A stretch of 23,284 nt of DNA from an uncultured Massilia sp. (GTDB taxonomy: Bacteria > Pseudomonadota > Gammaproteobacteria > Burkholderiales > Burkholderiaceae), in assembly GCA_946886065.1 (NCBI GenBank), contig CAMPHU010000056.1, positions 1 through 23,284 on the forward strand, read 5' to 3'. Position numbers and translations under genes: made by a program. The notes under the pieces were generated by a model, which was given only the letters and a program-made list of their open reading frames with translations, made no database searches and was not told where the DNA came from. Positions 1-8,159 of the stretch are shown here, one piece after another (the first letter of the stretch is position 1; every line of letters starts with the position of its first letter).

Positions 1-644
1 GTGATCTGCACGCTCGAGATGTTCGGGGCGCGCCACAGCGGTTCCAGGATCGAGTTCCCGAAGCGCAGCACCATCAGGTTCTGCACCGTTTCCTTGCCCA
101 GGTAGTGGTCGATGCGGTAGATCTGCGATTCGGCGAAGTGCTTGCCGACCGCTTCGTTGATCTCGATGGCCGAAGGCAGGTCGTGGCCGAGCGGCTTCTC
201 CAGGACCACGCGCGAATGCGCATCCACCAGGCCGGCGGCGGCCAGCTTGTCGCAGATGGTGGTGAACAGGGTGGGCGCGGTCGACAGGTAGAACACGCGC
301 TGGGCGCCGGCGCGCGAGGCCTGGGCCAGGGCGCCGAAGTCGGGCGCGGCCTGCACGTCCAGGCGCACGTACTCGAGCAGCTTCAGGAAGCCGTCCCAGG
401 TCTTCGCGCTGAAGTTGGCGGCGCTGATGAAGGAACGCGAATGCTCCCCGACGTGGGCGAGATAGGCGTCGCGGTCGAAGTCCTGGCGGCCGGTGGACAG
501 GATGCGGGTCGTGGCGGGCAGGTTGCCGTGCAGGTAGGCCATGTAGAGCGCAGGCAGCAGCTTGCGCATCGCCAGGTCTCCCATGCCGCCGAAGATCACC
601 ATGTCGAGGGGAAGGCCGTTTTCAGTCTCAGTCGGAGGAGTCAT
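1..644 (-). CDS. zwf: Glucose-6-phosphate 1-dehydrogenase, N-terminal 214 residues (runs off the left edge)
   Basis: Catalyses NADP-dependent oxidation of glucose 6-phosphate to 6-phosphogluconolactone, the cytoplasmic entry to the oxidative pentose phosphate and Entner-Doudoroff routes. Translated by hand from the reverse strand: the ATG at 644 gives MTPPTETENG, then a dinucleotide-binding fingerprint FGGMGDLAMRKLL (residues 18-30), EKPLGHD (149-155) and the signature active-site motif RIDHYLGKE (177-185), which contains the substrate-binding His and Lys of the family. About 214 of an expected ~490 residues lie inside the window. The fingerprint reads GGMGDL instead of the commoner GASGDL, but G-x-x-G-D-L is kept. 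No strong Shine-Dalgarno precedes the ATG, so the start is likely but not certain. The next gene upstream on the same strand is glf, 443 bp away, so zwf probably has its own promoter. Confidence 0.95.
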   Translation of the reverse strand, partial: MTPPTETENGLPLDMVIFGGMGDLAMRKLLPALYMAYLHGNLPATTRILSTGRQDFDRDAYLAHVGEHSRSFISAANFSAKTWDGFLKLLEYVRLDVQAAPDFGALAQASRAGAQRVFYLSTAPTLFTTICDKLAAAGLVDAHSRVVLEKPLGHDLPSAIEINEAVGKHFAESQIYRIDHYLGKETVQNLMVLRFGNSILEPLWRAPNISSVQI

Positions 645-858
645 TTCGTGTGTGCAGTAAAGAGTTAAGGTTTCGCCCAATGCACGTGGCGAGGATTGCG
701 CCGCGCAGCCGGGCCGGCAAAGCCGGATGACAGTCGCTGCCCGATCCTGCATACGGTAGCAGAAAGGCAGCGGGGTGCACGCTCGGGGCATGCGGCTTGT
801 GGCCGGCCGGAAGTGCGGAGTAGGGGTAGCAGGGGGGACTGCCCGGGTGGTTTCATGC

Positions 859-880
859 CTCAGTCAGCGTCTCAGTCAGC
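859..880. repeat. Direct repeat of a 10-mer upstream of zwf
   Basis: The 10-mer CTCAGTCAGC occurs at 859-868 and again at 871-880, separated by GT, so the two copies sit 12 bp apart. It lies about 215-235 bp upstream of the zwf start. It could be a regulator-binding pair or a chance repeat; nothing else here decides. Confidence 0.5.
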
Positions 881-893
881 AATATCCTGGTCA

Positions 894-909
894 ATCATTA
901 GCAAATGAT
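894..909. promoter_or_regulatory. 16-bp palindrome, candidate operator upstream of zwf
   Basis: ATCATT (894-899) and AATGAT (904-909) are perfect 6-bp inverted arms around the 4-bp loop AGCA, in an AT-rich island inside very GC-rich DNA. The arms resemble Fur hexamers but are in the opposite orientation to a Fur box, so I do not call it one. Position and base composition suggest a protein-binding site for control of zwf. Confidence 0.3.
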
Positions 910-980
910 AACCGTTGTTGCCGATCAGCGTGCGGCTGTCCCGCGGCGAGGGAGGGTTTTCTTGCCGGCAGCTAAAGGGA

Positions 981-1020
981 AGTAAGCGGCAGTAAGCGGA
1001 GGCAAGCAGAGGCGAGCGGC
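981..1020. repeat. Degenerate 10-bp tandem repeat, four units
   Basis: Four consecutive decamers read AGTAAGCGGC, AGTAAGCGGA, GGCAAGCAGA and GGCGAGCGGC, sharing an (A/G)(A/G)xxAGCxGx core. It sits between the 3' end of glf and the upstream region of zwf. Short non-coding tandem arrays like this can vary in copy number by slippage; no function can be read from it. Confidence 0.5.
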
Positions 1021-1041
1021 CTGGCGCGGAAGTGGGCGGCC

Positions 1042-1074
1042 CCTGCCCGCGGCCGGCTTGCGGGCGCGGGCAGG
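1042..1074 (-). terminator. GC-rich hairpin, possible glf terminator
   Basis: CCTGCCCGCG (1042-1051) pairs perfectly with CGCGGGCAGG (1065-1074) around a 13-nt loop. It begins 14 bp past the glf stop codon, where an intrinsic terminator is expected. No T-tract follows on the minus strand, so it may only pause polymerase or protect the mRNA 3' end. Confidence 0.4.
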
Positions 1075-1087
1075 CGGGAGCGGCGGC

Positions 1088-2432
<1,345 letters not shown>

Positions 2433-3116
2433 ATGTGTGTGAACTACCGCGCGCCGACACCGGAACAATTCGGCAGCATCGGCGCCTTCAGCGAACTGCC
2501 GGCCGACTGGCGCTGGCCCGATGAAATCTGGAAGGACTACCAGGCGCCTATCCTGCGCCTCGACGGCGCCGGCCGTGCCGCGCCCGCCCTGGCCAGCTAT
2601 GGCATGGTGCCGCGCCGTCATATCCCGCCCGGCGTGAAGGTGTTCGACACGATGAATGCGCGCGCCGAGTCGCTCGCCGAGCGGCGCTCCTTCGCCCCCG
2701 CATGGCGGCGCCTGCACTTCTGCGCGGTCCCCATGAGCTGCTTCTACGAGCCGTGCTACGAGAGCGGACGCGCCGAGCGCTACGGCATCGGCATGGAGGA
2801 TGACGCGGTGTTTTACGTGGCCGGCTTGTGGCGCGAGTGGAGCGAGGCGGACGGCCGCGTCGAGGCCTCGTTCACCCAGATCACCATCAACGCCGACGCG
2901 CATCCGCTGATGCGGCGCATGCACAAGCCGGACGACGAAAAGCGTTCGCTGGTGATCCTGAGGCCCGACGAAGTCGGTGACTGGCTCGGCTGCCGCGACC
3001 TCGACACGGCGCGCAGCTTCCTGCGCCACTTTCCCGCCGAACGCATGAAGGCCTGGCCCGCGCCGCGCACCGTGCGCAAGGCCGAGGAAGCGTCGCCGAA
3101 CGGCTCGCTGTTCTGA
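2433..3116 (+). CDS. SRAP-domain protein (YedK/HMCES type), abasic-site DNA-protein crosslink former
   Basis: Family members covalently trap abasic sites in single-stranded DNA through the N-terminal Cys left after Met removal, protecting the lesion during replication. The ATG at 2433 is chosen over longer in-frame starts because it puts Cys at position 2, as the chemistry requires, and AGGAAG lies about 11 nt upstream. In the 227-residue product I see Cys2, Asn75 (NARAES), Glu106 (CFYEP) and His164 (MRRMHKP). These match the four catalytic positions known in E. coli YedK (Cys2, Asn75, Glu105, His160). Odd points: FYEP replaces the usual FYEW, and the usual HxRMP segment is HKPDDEKRS, with extra acidic residues. 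It is convergent with the DUF4380-like gene, whose end lies 4 bp away. Confidence 0.88.
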   Translation: MCVNYRAPTPEQFGSIGAFSELPADWRWPDEIWKDYQAPILRLDGAGRAAPALASYGMVPRRHIPPGVKVFDTMNARAESLAERRSFAPAWRRLHFCAVPMSCFYEPCYESGRAERYGIGMEDDAVFYVAGLWREWSEADGRVEASFTQITINADAHPLMRRMHKPDDEKRSLVILRPDEVGDWLGCRDLDTARSFLRHFPAERMKAWPAPRTVRKAEEASPNGSLF

Positions 3117-3120
3117 GGCC

Positions 3121-4143
3121 TCACAGCCCGGTGAGCCCGAGGGCCTTCGCCTGCTCCCGCAGGAAGGCGAGATGGGCTTCGCGCGTGGCGGGCCCCGCGT
3201 AGGGCAGCAGCGTCCAGCGTTCGGAGGCGCGCATCGACTTCCCGGGCGCCAGCTTGACGAAGGGCGCATGCACTTCCATTTCCAGCACGCCCTTGCCCGC
3301 ATCAAAGGCCTCGACCTCGTGGTACAGCTCCACCTGGCCGTGGTCGGGATGGATGGCCGCGCGCGGCTGGTGGCGGAACTGGATCACGAAGGCCTGGCTG
3401 CCATGGAAGCCGGCCATCCAGCCGCCGGACGGCTGGATGAACAGCTTGCCCTTGCGCGCGCCGCCGGCCGGCAGCTCGAGCGCCAGCACGCCGTCGGCAA
3501 GGGTGAAGACCGGCGCTTCGCTGCCTTCCGGCGCCGTGCCGCGCACCTCGCTTTCCGATGCGACCGGTACGTAGACCCTGGTATCGGGCCGCACCCGCGT
3601 GTTGAACCAGATGTCGCGCGCCACCGGCTTGTTGCGGCGGTTGGTGGCGCGCACGTCCAGTTGAAGGCTGTTCGGCCGGCCCGTCACCAGCGCGTAGCGC
3701 TTGCGCAGCTGGATGCCGGTCACCAGGCTGGGCGGGCTGTCCACCACCACTTCGGACGGCGTGCGCTGGACCAGGGCATACGGGGCGAGGCTCAGCCAGG
3801 GATCGGGCGGCCACTGCGCCTTGCTGCGGGCGCGTTCGGGATTGAGCGCCTGGTCGGTCCACCAGTCCTTCTGCGGGCCGACCCAGACTTCGTGGCCCAG
3901 ATAGGGGACGTTGTTGCTGAAAGGGCTGACGCTGACGGCATCCGGATTGCCCGCCCCTTCGTCGACCAGCAGGAAGTTCGGCCGCCCCGCCAGCGCGAAG
4001 GAAAGCAGGCGTCCGCCCGCGGCTTCGCTGGCCAGCACGGTGACGGTGCCGTTGTCCAGCCGGTGGGCGCGCAGCTGGCCGGCGGCCGGCGCGGCGAGGG
4101 CGAAGCACGAGGCAAGCACGAAGGCGGAATGGAGCAGGCGCAT
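3121..4143 (-). CDS. Secreted DUF4380-like protein (predicted galactose-mutarotase-like fold)
   Basis: The ATG at 4143 is preferred because AAGGA sits 6 nt upstream and it begins a clear signal peptide: MRLL, a hydrophobic core, then AAPAAGQ with likely cleavage near residue 22. A longer reading would put the signal peptide inside the protein. The mature part (340 residues in total) has HRLDNGTVTV, GGRLLSFALAG, FSNNVPYLGHEVWVGPQKDWW and an all-beta look. I match this by memory to DUF4380, whose members are predicted to have the beta-sandwich fold of aldose mutarotases and carbohydrate-binding proteins. No enzymatic role is established. It is probably periplasmic and may bind or modify a sugar. 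It is divergent from the zinc-ribbon gene. Confidence 0.65.
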   Translation of the reverse strand: MRLLHSAFVLASCFALAAPAAGQLRAHRLDNGTVTVLASEAAGGRLLSFALAGRPNFLLVDEGAGNPDAVSVSPFSNNVPYLGHEVWVGPQKDWWTDQALNPERARSKAQWPPDPWLSLAPYALVQRTPSEVVVDSPPSLVTGIQLRKRYALVTGRPNSLQLDVRATNRRNKPVARDIWFNTRVRPDTRVYVPVASESEVRGTAPEGSEAPVFTLADGVLALELPAGGARKGKLFIQPSGGWMAGFHGSQAFVIQFRHQPRAAIHPDHGQVELYHEVEAFDAGKGVLEMEVHAPFVKLAPGKSMRASERWTLLPYAGPATREAHLAFLREQAKALGLTGL

Positions 4144-4167
4144 GATGATCCTTGGAGTGGGCCTTCG

Positions 4168-4176
4168 AGCATAGCA
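4168..4176 (-). promoter_or_regulatory. Extended -10 promoter candidate for the DUF4380-like gene
   Basis: On the minus strand this reads TGCTATGCT, an extended -10 (TGn followed by TATnnT). It ends 24 nt upstream of the ATG at 4143, leaving a short leader with the AAGGA ribosome site. No good -35 is seen, which extended -10 promoters tolerate. Confidence 0.4.
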
Positions 4177-4256
4177 AATAAACAAGCCCAGGAGAGGGCC
4201 AGGGCGGATTTGCGACAGCTTTGTGACTTCGCTGGCTCCGCGGGGTGACAAGTGCT

Positions 4257-4262
4257 TATAAT
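4257..4262 (+). promoter_or_regulatory. Consensus -10 box (TATAAT) before the zinc-ribbon gene
   Basis: A perfect TATAAT lies 39 nt upstream of the ATG at 4302. The hexamer 17 bp further upstream is not a recognisable -35, so strength is uncertain. The likely transcription start is near 4269. Confidence 0.45.
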
Positions 4263-4301
4263 TCCGACATCAAAACACGGGATAGGCGAAGGAGACATGC
4301 C

Positions 4302-4949
4302 ATGTCGGAAATGCAATTCGCTAACAACTACCAGGACTTGAGCACTTCCTCAGGCGTCGACGCCGGCTTCCAGTTCGAGTTCTACTGCGAGCGCTGCAGC
4401 GACCGCTGGCGCACCATGTTCCAGCCTTACCGCAGCGGCCAGGCATCGGGCTGGCTGCAGAAGGGCGCCGGCATGTTCGGCGGCCTGCTCGGCAACGCCA
4501 GCTCGGTGCTGCACGGGATGGCGGAAGCGGGCTGGCACAGCGCCCGCGACCAGGCCTTCAAGGACGCGGTGGCAGCCGGCAAGGCCCACTTCAAGCGCTG
4601 CGGCAATTGCCACGACTACGTGTGCAGTCCTTGCTTCGATGGCGCCAGCGGCCTGTGCTTCGACTGCGCGCCCAACGTCCAGGTAAGGATCACGCAGGCG
4701 CGCGCCCAGGGCGAGGTGCAAAGCGCGTCCGAACTGGCCTATGACGAAGGCAGGGCGCGCGGCGGACGCCACGATGTGCGCCAGCACATGCAGCTGGTCT
4801 GCCCGCAATGCCGCGCGGAGACCCACGGCGCCAAGTTCTGCCCGGAATGCGGGTTCAAGATGTCGCAGCAGGTGGCCTGCGTCAGCTGCGCCACCATGCT
4901 GCAGCCGGGGACGAAATTCTGTACGGAGTGCGGCACGCGCCAGGCTTGA
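4302..4949 (+). CDS. Multi-zinc-ribbon protein with eight CxxC pairs, function unknown
   Basis: The start at 4302 has a good ribosome site (GAAGGAG, 7 nt spacing). The 215-residue product holds sixteen cysteines, all as CxxC: CERC, CGNC, CSPC, CFDC, then CPQC, CPEC, CVSC and CTEC. The last four form two consecutive zinc ribbons of the double-zinc-ribbon type at the C-terminus. Pairing suggests up to four structural zinc sites. The stretch between the first CxxC and the central cluster is Gly/Ala-rich with a weakly amphipathic helix (QKGAGMFGGLLGNASSVLHG), which might contact membrane. No catalytic motif is seen. Such proteins usually act as protein- or nucleic-acid-binding adaptors, but no partner can be named. 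It reads towards the nadR-like gene, which starts 60 bp later. Confidence 0.8.
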   Translation: MSEMQFANNYQDLSTSSGVDAGFQFEFYCERCSDRWRTMFQPYRSGQASGWLQKGAGMFGGLLGNASSVLHGMAEAGWHSARDQAFKDAVAAGKAHFKRCGNCHDYVCSPCFDGASGLCFDCAPNVQVRITQARAQGEVQSASELAYDEGRARGGRHDVRQHMQLVCPQCRAETHGAKFCPECGFKMSQQVACVSCATMLQPGTKFCTECGTRQA

Positions 4950-5009
4950 GTCCGGGGCTGCATCGCCCAGGCTCACTGAATAATTGCTTCGAGGAAAATA
5001 AATGGTAGG

Positions 5010-6254
5010 ATGCCATTGCGCCGGCCCTTCATGGCTGGCAGCAAGGACACAAGAGACCACGTGGCATCCGATTTTCCCCAAAAGACGTCCGGCCGCAGCG
5101 CGGCCGGCGGCAAGTCCTTCCGCCACGGCCTCGTGGTGGGCAAGTTCTGTCCACTGCACCGCGGCCACATGCACCTGATCGACGCAGCGGTCGCGGCCTG
5201 CGATGCGGTGCTGGTGATCAGCTATACCAAGCCCGGCTTCCCCGGCTGTCCGCCGCAAGCCAGGGAGCGCTGGCTCGCCGAACTCTACCCCTCGGTGCGG
5301 CGACTGGTCGTCGACGACGCGATCCTCGCCGCCGCCTGCGCGCGCCTCGGCCTGCCCGCGCGCGCCTTGCCGCCGGACGAAGCCGCAGCCGCGGTCCACC
5401 GCGAATTCACGGCCTGGCTGTGCTGGGCCATCTGCGGCGCCGCAGTCGATGCCGTATTCACCAGCGAAGACTATGGCGATGGCTTCGCCCTGGCATTGTC
5501 GGCGTATTTTTCCGCGCGCGGCCCTGGCCCCGTGCGTGTGCGGCATGTCTGCGTCGACCGGGCGCGGCTGGCCGTGCCGGTATCCGGCACCCGCGTCCGC
5601 GCCGACGTCCATGGGCAGCGCGGCTTTCTCGATCCCGCCGTGTATGCGGATTTCGTGGAGCGCGTGTGCATTCTTGGCGGGGAATCGAGCGGCAAGACCA
5701 CCCTGGCCCGGGCGCTGGCGCAGCGCCTGGGCAGCACCTGGGCGCCCGAAGTGGGGCGCGAGCTGTGGGAGGCGAAGGGCGGAGCGCTGGGCTTCGCGGA
5801 CATGTGGACGATCGCCGCGGGCCAGGTGGCGCGCGAAGATGCGCTGGCAAGGGTGGCGCGGCGCTGGCTGGTCTGCGACGGCAGCGCGCTGACGACCGTG
5901 TTCTACAGCCTGGACGGGTTCGGCAGGGTGGACGAGCGTGTGCAGCGCCTGGCCCGGCGGCCCTATGCGGCGGTCCTGGTGTGCGCGCCGGATTTTCCCT
6001 TCGTCCAGGACGGCACGCGGCGCGACGCCGCCTTCCGCGACCGCCAGCACCGCTGGTACCTCGACACCCTGGATCGAGCCGGCGTGCGCTACCGTGTGCT
6101 GGAGGGTCGGCTGGAGACGCGCCTGGATGCGGCCCGGGTCTGGCTGGAGGACGCCAGCCGCCATGACGGGCGTGCGGCCGGCGGCGCCTGGCCTATACTG
6201 GACCCGGGCGGCCATGTTCCTGGCCGGGTCTCGGGAAGTGGAGTCGCATCATGA
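5010..6254 (+). CDS. nadR: NadR-like bifunctional NMN adenylyltransferase / ribosylnicotinamide kinase
   Basis: Predicted to phosphorylate nicotinamide riboside to NMN and adenylate NMN to NAD, in cytoplasmic NAD salvage. The first domain carries the nucleotidyltransferase motif GKFCPLHRGH (44-53) and VSGTRVR (191-197), equivalent to the (I/V)SxTxxR signature. The second is a P-loop kinase with GGESSGKTT (223-231). The helix-turn-helix repressor domain that precedes these in enteric NadR is absent: only about 40 residues lie before the first motif. The start is uncertain. ATG 5010 has GAGGAAA about 12 nt upstream; ATG 5031 and GTG 5061 are in-frame alternatives and would lose no domain. The last ~30 residues are Gly/Pro-rich and outside the kinase fold. 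The stop overlaps the next gene by ATGA. Confidence 0.88.
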   Translation: MPLRRPFMAGSKDTRDHVASDFPQKTSGRSAAGGKSFRHGLVVGKFCPLHRGHMHLIDAAVAACDAVLVISYTKPGFPGCPPQARERWLAELYPSVRRLVVDDAILAAACARLGLPARALPPDEAAAAVHREFTAWLCWAICGAAVDAVFTSEDYGDGFALALSAYFSARGPGPVRVRHVCVDRARLAVPVSGTRVRADVHGQRGFLDPAVYADFVERVCILGGESSGKTTLARALAQRLGSTWAPEVGRELWEAKGGALGFADMWTIAAGQVAREDALARVARRWLVCDGSALTTVFYSLDGFGRVDERVQRLARRPYAAVLVCAPDFPFVQDGTRRDAAFRDRQHRWYLDTLDRAGVRYRVLEGRLETRLDAARVWLEDASRHDGRAAGGAWPILDPGGHVPGRVSGSGVAS

Positions 6255-6712
6255 AATGGTCGATCGGTCTTGGTATTGCCGCGGCATGCCTGTCCTGGGC
6301 GCCGGCCGCGCCCGCGGCGGCGAACGAAGGCAGCCTGCGCGCCACGCTGGCCTACCTGGAGCGTATCCGCGCCACCGCCATCGAGGAAGGCGACGCCGGC
6401 ACCCTGCGCCAGCTGATGGACCGCAGCTACCTGCACGTGGACAGCCGCGGACGCGTGCGCAGCAAGACCGAACTCCTGACCCGGCTGGAAAGGCAGCAGA
6501 TGCAGTTCCGCGCCTACGACCTTGGAGCGCCCGAGGTCACGCTGCTGGACGGCGGGGATGCCGCCGTCGTCACCGGCACCTTCCGCTCGGCGATGCGGAC
6601 GGCCGCAGGGCCGAAGCCTTTCCGCGGGCGCTATGTGCGCGTGTGGGTGCGCCAGCCCGAGGGCTGGAAAAACACCTTCCACCAGGTGACCGAGATCCGC
6701 CCCCACCCCTGA
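6251..6712 (+). CDS. Secreted NTF2-like (DUF4440/SnoaL-type) protein
   Basis: The ATG overlaps the nadR stop (ATGA, 6251-6254), so translation is probably coupled, with a GTGGAG ribosome site inside the end of nadR. The 153-residue product begins with a signal peptide (MKWSIGLGIAAACLSWAPAA, likely cut near AAA-NEG). The rest looks like the NTF2 cone fold: an N-terminal helical part with LAYLERIRATAIEEGDAGTLRQL, a YLHVDSRGRVRSKTELL segment typical of DUF4440, then beta strands ending in RGRYVRVWVRQPEGWKNTFHQV. NTF2-like proteins of this size bind small ligands or are isomerases or immunity-like factors; none is indicated here. Its pairing with a cytoplasmic NAD enzyme is unexplained, because the product should be exported. 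Confidence 0.75.
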   Translation: MKWSIGLGIAAACLSWAPAAPAAANEGSLRATLAYLERIRATAIEEGDAGTLRQLMDRSYLHVDSRGRVRSKTELLTRLERQQMQFRAYDLGAPEVTLLDGGDAAVVTGTFRSAMRTAAGPKPFRGRYVRVWVRQPEGWKNTFHQVTEIRPHP

Positions 6713-6807
6713 GAAATGTGCGCTCCACCCCCGCCATCCGGAAGGTTGCGTTAGCGGTAACATTGCGCCATCATGCTCTCCATCACAAGAATCGACAAGG
6801 AGACACG

Positions 6808-8136
6808 ATGCCCTTCACATTCCGCCCCCTGGGCGCGTTTGCCATGACTGCCGCACTGGCCGGCTGCGCCGGCACGGCGACCGGCCCGGGCGATCTGGCC
6901 CTGTACCAGGGCCGCGCGCACGACGGCTACCAGGTGGCCGCGCTCGATCCCGACCGGGAGCACCTGTTGGCCGGCCAGTCCGTCCAGGCCGGCGCCGCGC
7001 TGCAGGCGAAGTTCCCGGACAGCGAGATCCGGCTCTCGCGAAGCGCAAAGCTGGCGGCGGATGACGCGCTCACCCTGCGCTGGCAGAACATCTGGAAGAG
7101 CGGCCTGCGCATCCAGGGCGGTCCGGCCGACCTGCGTCCCTACCTGGCGGGCGGCACCCTGGCCTTCGATCTCAAGGTGACCGAGCTCGCCAAGGGCGGC
7201 ATCGCGGTCAAGATGCGCTGCGGGCCGGAATGCGAACGCCAGGTGTCCTACGTGCTGCCCGGCCGCGCGGCCGAGGGCAAGGGCTGGCAGCAGGTCGAGC
7301 TGGCCTTGCAGTGCTTCGTGCGCGATGGCGACGACTTCAGCGCGGTGGCGCAGCCGTTCACGATCGAGGGCACCGGGAGCGGCGAAGTCAGCATCGCGAA
7401 CGTGGTCCTCAAGCGCAGCGGCAAGCCGAACACGCCTTGTCCCGACTACCGCACCGTGGCCGTCACCCCGGACAAGCTGAACGAGTCCTGGTCGATCGCC
7501 TGGTGGACGCCGCGCCACCTGAAGAAGCTCGCGGACATCGAGGCCATGAAGGTGGCCGGCCACGCGCCGCAGCTGGTGTTCATCGGCGACTCGATCACCG
7601 AGGGCTGGGAAAAGGACGGCGCCCCGGTCTGGGACCAGTACTACCGGCGGCATGACGCCATCGCCCTGGGCTTCGGCGGCGACCGCACCGAAAACGTGCT
7701 GTGGCGCCTGCTGCACGGCGAAGTGGACGGCATCGCGCCCAAGGTGGCAGTGCTCATGTTCGGCACCAACAACACCGGCCACCGCCAGGACCCGGCGGCG
7801 CTGACGGCGCAGGGCATCAAGCGCAACATCGACGAGCTGCGCCGGCGCCTGCCCGACACCCGCATCCTGCTGCTGGCGATCTTCCCGCGGGGCGAGGATC
7901 CAGGCGACCCGCTGCGCCGCCTGAACGCAGAGATCAATGCGCTGCTGCCGGGCCTCGCCGACGGCCGGCATGTGTTCTTCCTCGATATTAACCAGGCCTT
8001 CCTGGACCAGGACGGGCGCCTGCCGAAGGACGTGATGCCGGACCTGCTGCACCCGAACGGGAAGGGCTATGCCATCTGGGCCAGGGCCATGCAGCCGGAG
8101 CTGGAGCGCCTGATGGCGCTGCCGCGCCCGCGTTGA
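6808..8136 (+). CDS. Lipoprotein: ExoP/GH3-C-like beta-sandwich fused to an SGNH/GDSL hydrolase
   Basis: The start at 6808 has AAGGAG 5 nt upstream. The 442-residue product has a lipobox LAGC with Cys20 as the lipidation site, so it is likely anchored in the outer or inner membrane facing the periplasm. Residues ~88-203 (TLRWQNIWKSGLRIQGG, GTLAFDLKV, WQQVELALQCF, SIANVVLKR) resemble the galactose-binding-like domain at the C-terminus of ExoP-type GH3 glucosidases. Residues ~254-436 are an SGNH hydrolase: GDSITEGW (Ser262), GFGGDRTENVLWRL, GTNN (Asn321) and DLLHPNGKGY (Asp412, His415), closest in pattern to the PAF-acetylhydrolase-like branch. Together these suggest a carbohydrate-directed esterase, for example deacetylating a polysaccharide. 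The substrate is inference. Confidence 0.82.
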   Translation: MPFTFRPLGAFAMTAALAGCAGTATGPGDLALYQGRAHDGYQVAALDPDREHLLAGQSVQAGAALQAKFPDSEIRLSRSAKLAADDALTLRWQNIWKSGLRIQGGPADLRPYLAGGTLAFDLKVTELAKGGIAVKMRCGPECERQVSYVLPGRAAEGKGWQQVELALQCFVRDGDDFSAVAQPFTIEGTGSGEVSIANVVLKRSGKPNTPCPDYRTVAVTPDKLNESWSIAWWTPRHLKKLADIEAMKVAGHAPQLVFIGDSITEGWEKDGAPVWDQYYRRHDAIALGFGGDRTENVLWRLLHGEVDGIAPKVAVLMFGTNNTGHRQDPAALTAQGIKRNIDELRRRLPDTRILLLAIFPRGEDPGDPLRRLNAEINALLPGLADGRHVFFLDINQAFLDQDGRLPKDVMPDLLHPNGKGYAIWARAMQPELERLMALPRPR

Positions 8137-8159
8137 GGCTTGGGACGCCTGAATTCACG

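Larger units (their letters stand above)
645..1087. other. 443-bp intergenic region between glf and zwf; no gene seen
   Basis: This is the only gene-free stretch longer than 300 bp. Short ORFs exist on both strands, but they are low-complexity, Arg/Pro/Ala-rich readings with no recognisable domain. The stretch holds a direct repeat (859-880), a short palindrome (894-909), a degenerate 10-bp tandem repeat (981-1020) and a GC-rich hairpin (1042-1074). It must contain the zwf promoter, but no convincing -35/-10 pair with correct spacing stands out immediately upstream of 644. Confidence 0.7.

Noticed and set aside
665..908. Short ORFs in the zwf-glf gap as possible small proteins
   Set aside because: No ribosome site, no helix or motif, and Arg/Pro-rich composition as expected from random high-GC reading.
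894..909. Fur box
   Set aside because: The half-sites are in the reverse order to the Fur consensus, and the palindrome is too short.
4350..6215. A 621-codon minus-strand frame opposite the zinc-ribbon and nadR genes
   Set aside because: It spans two genes of the other strand and has low-complexity composition, so it is a shadow.
5010..6254. Frameshift or broken nadR, because the HTH is missing
   Set aside because: Both enzymatic domains are intact in one frame, and two-domain NadR proteins are known; absence of the HTH is not damage.
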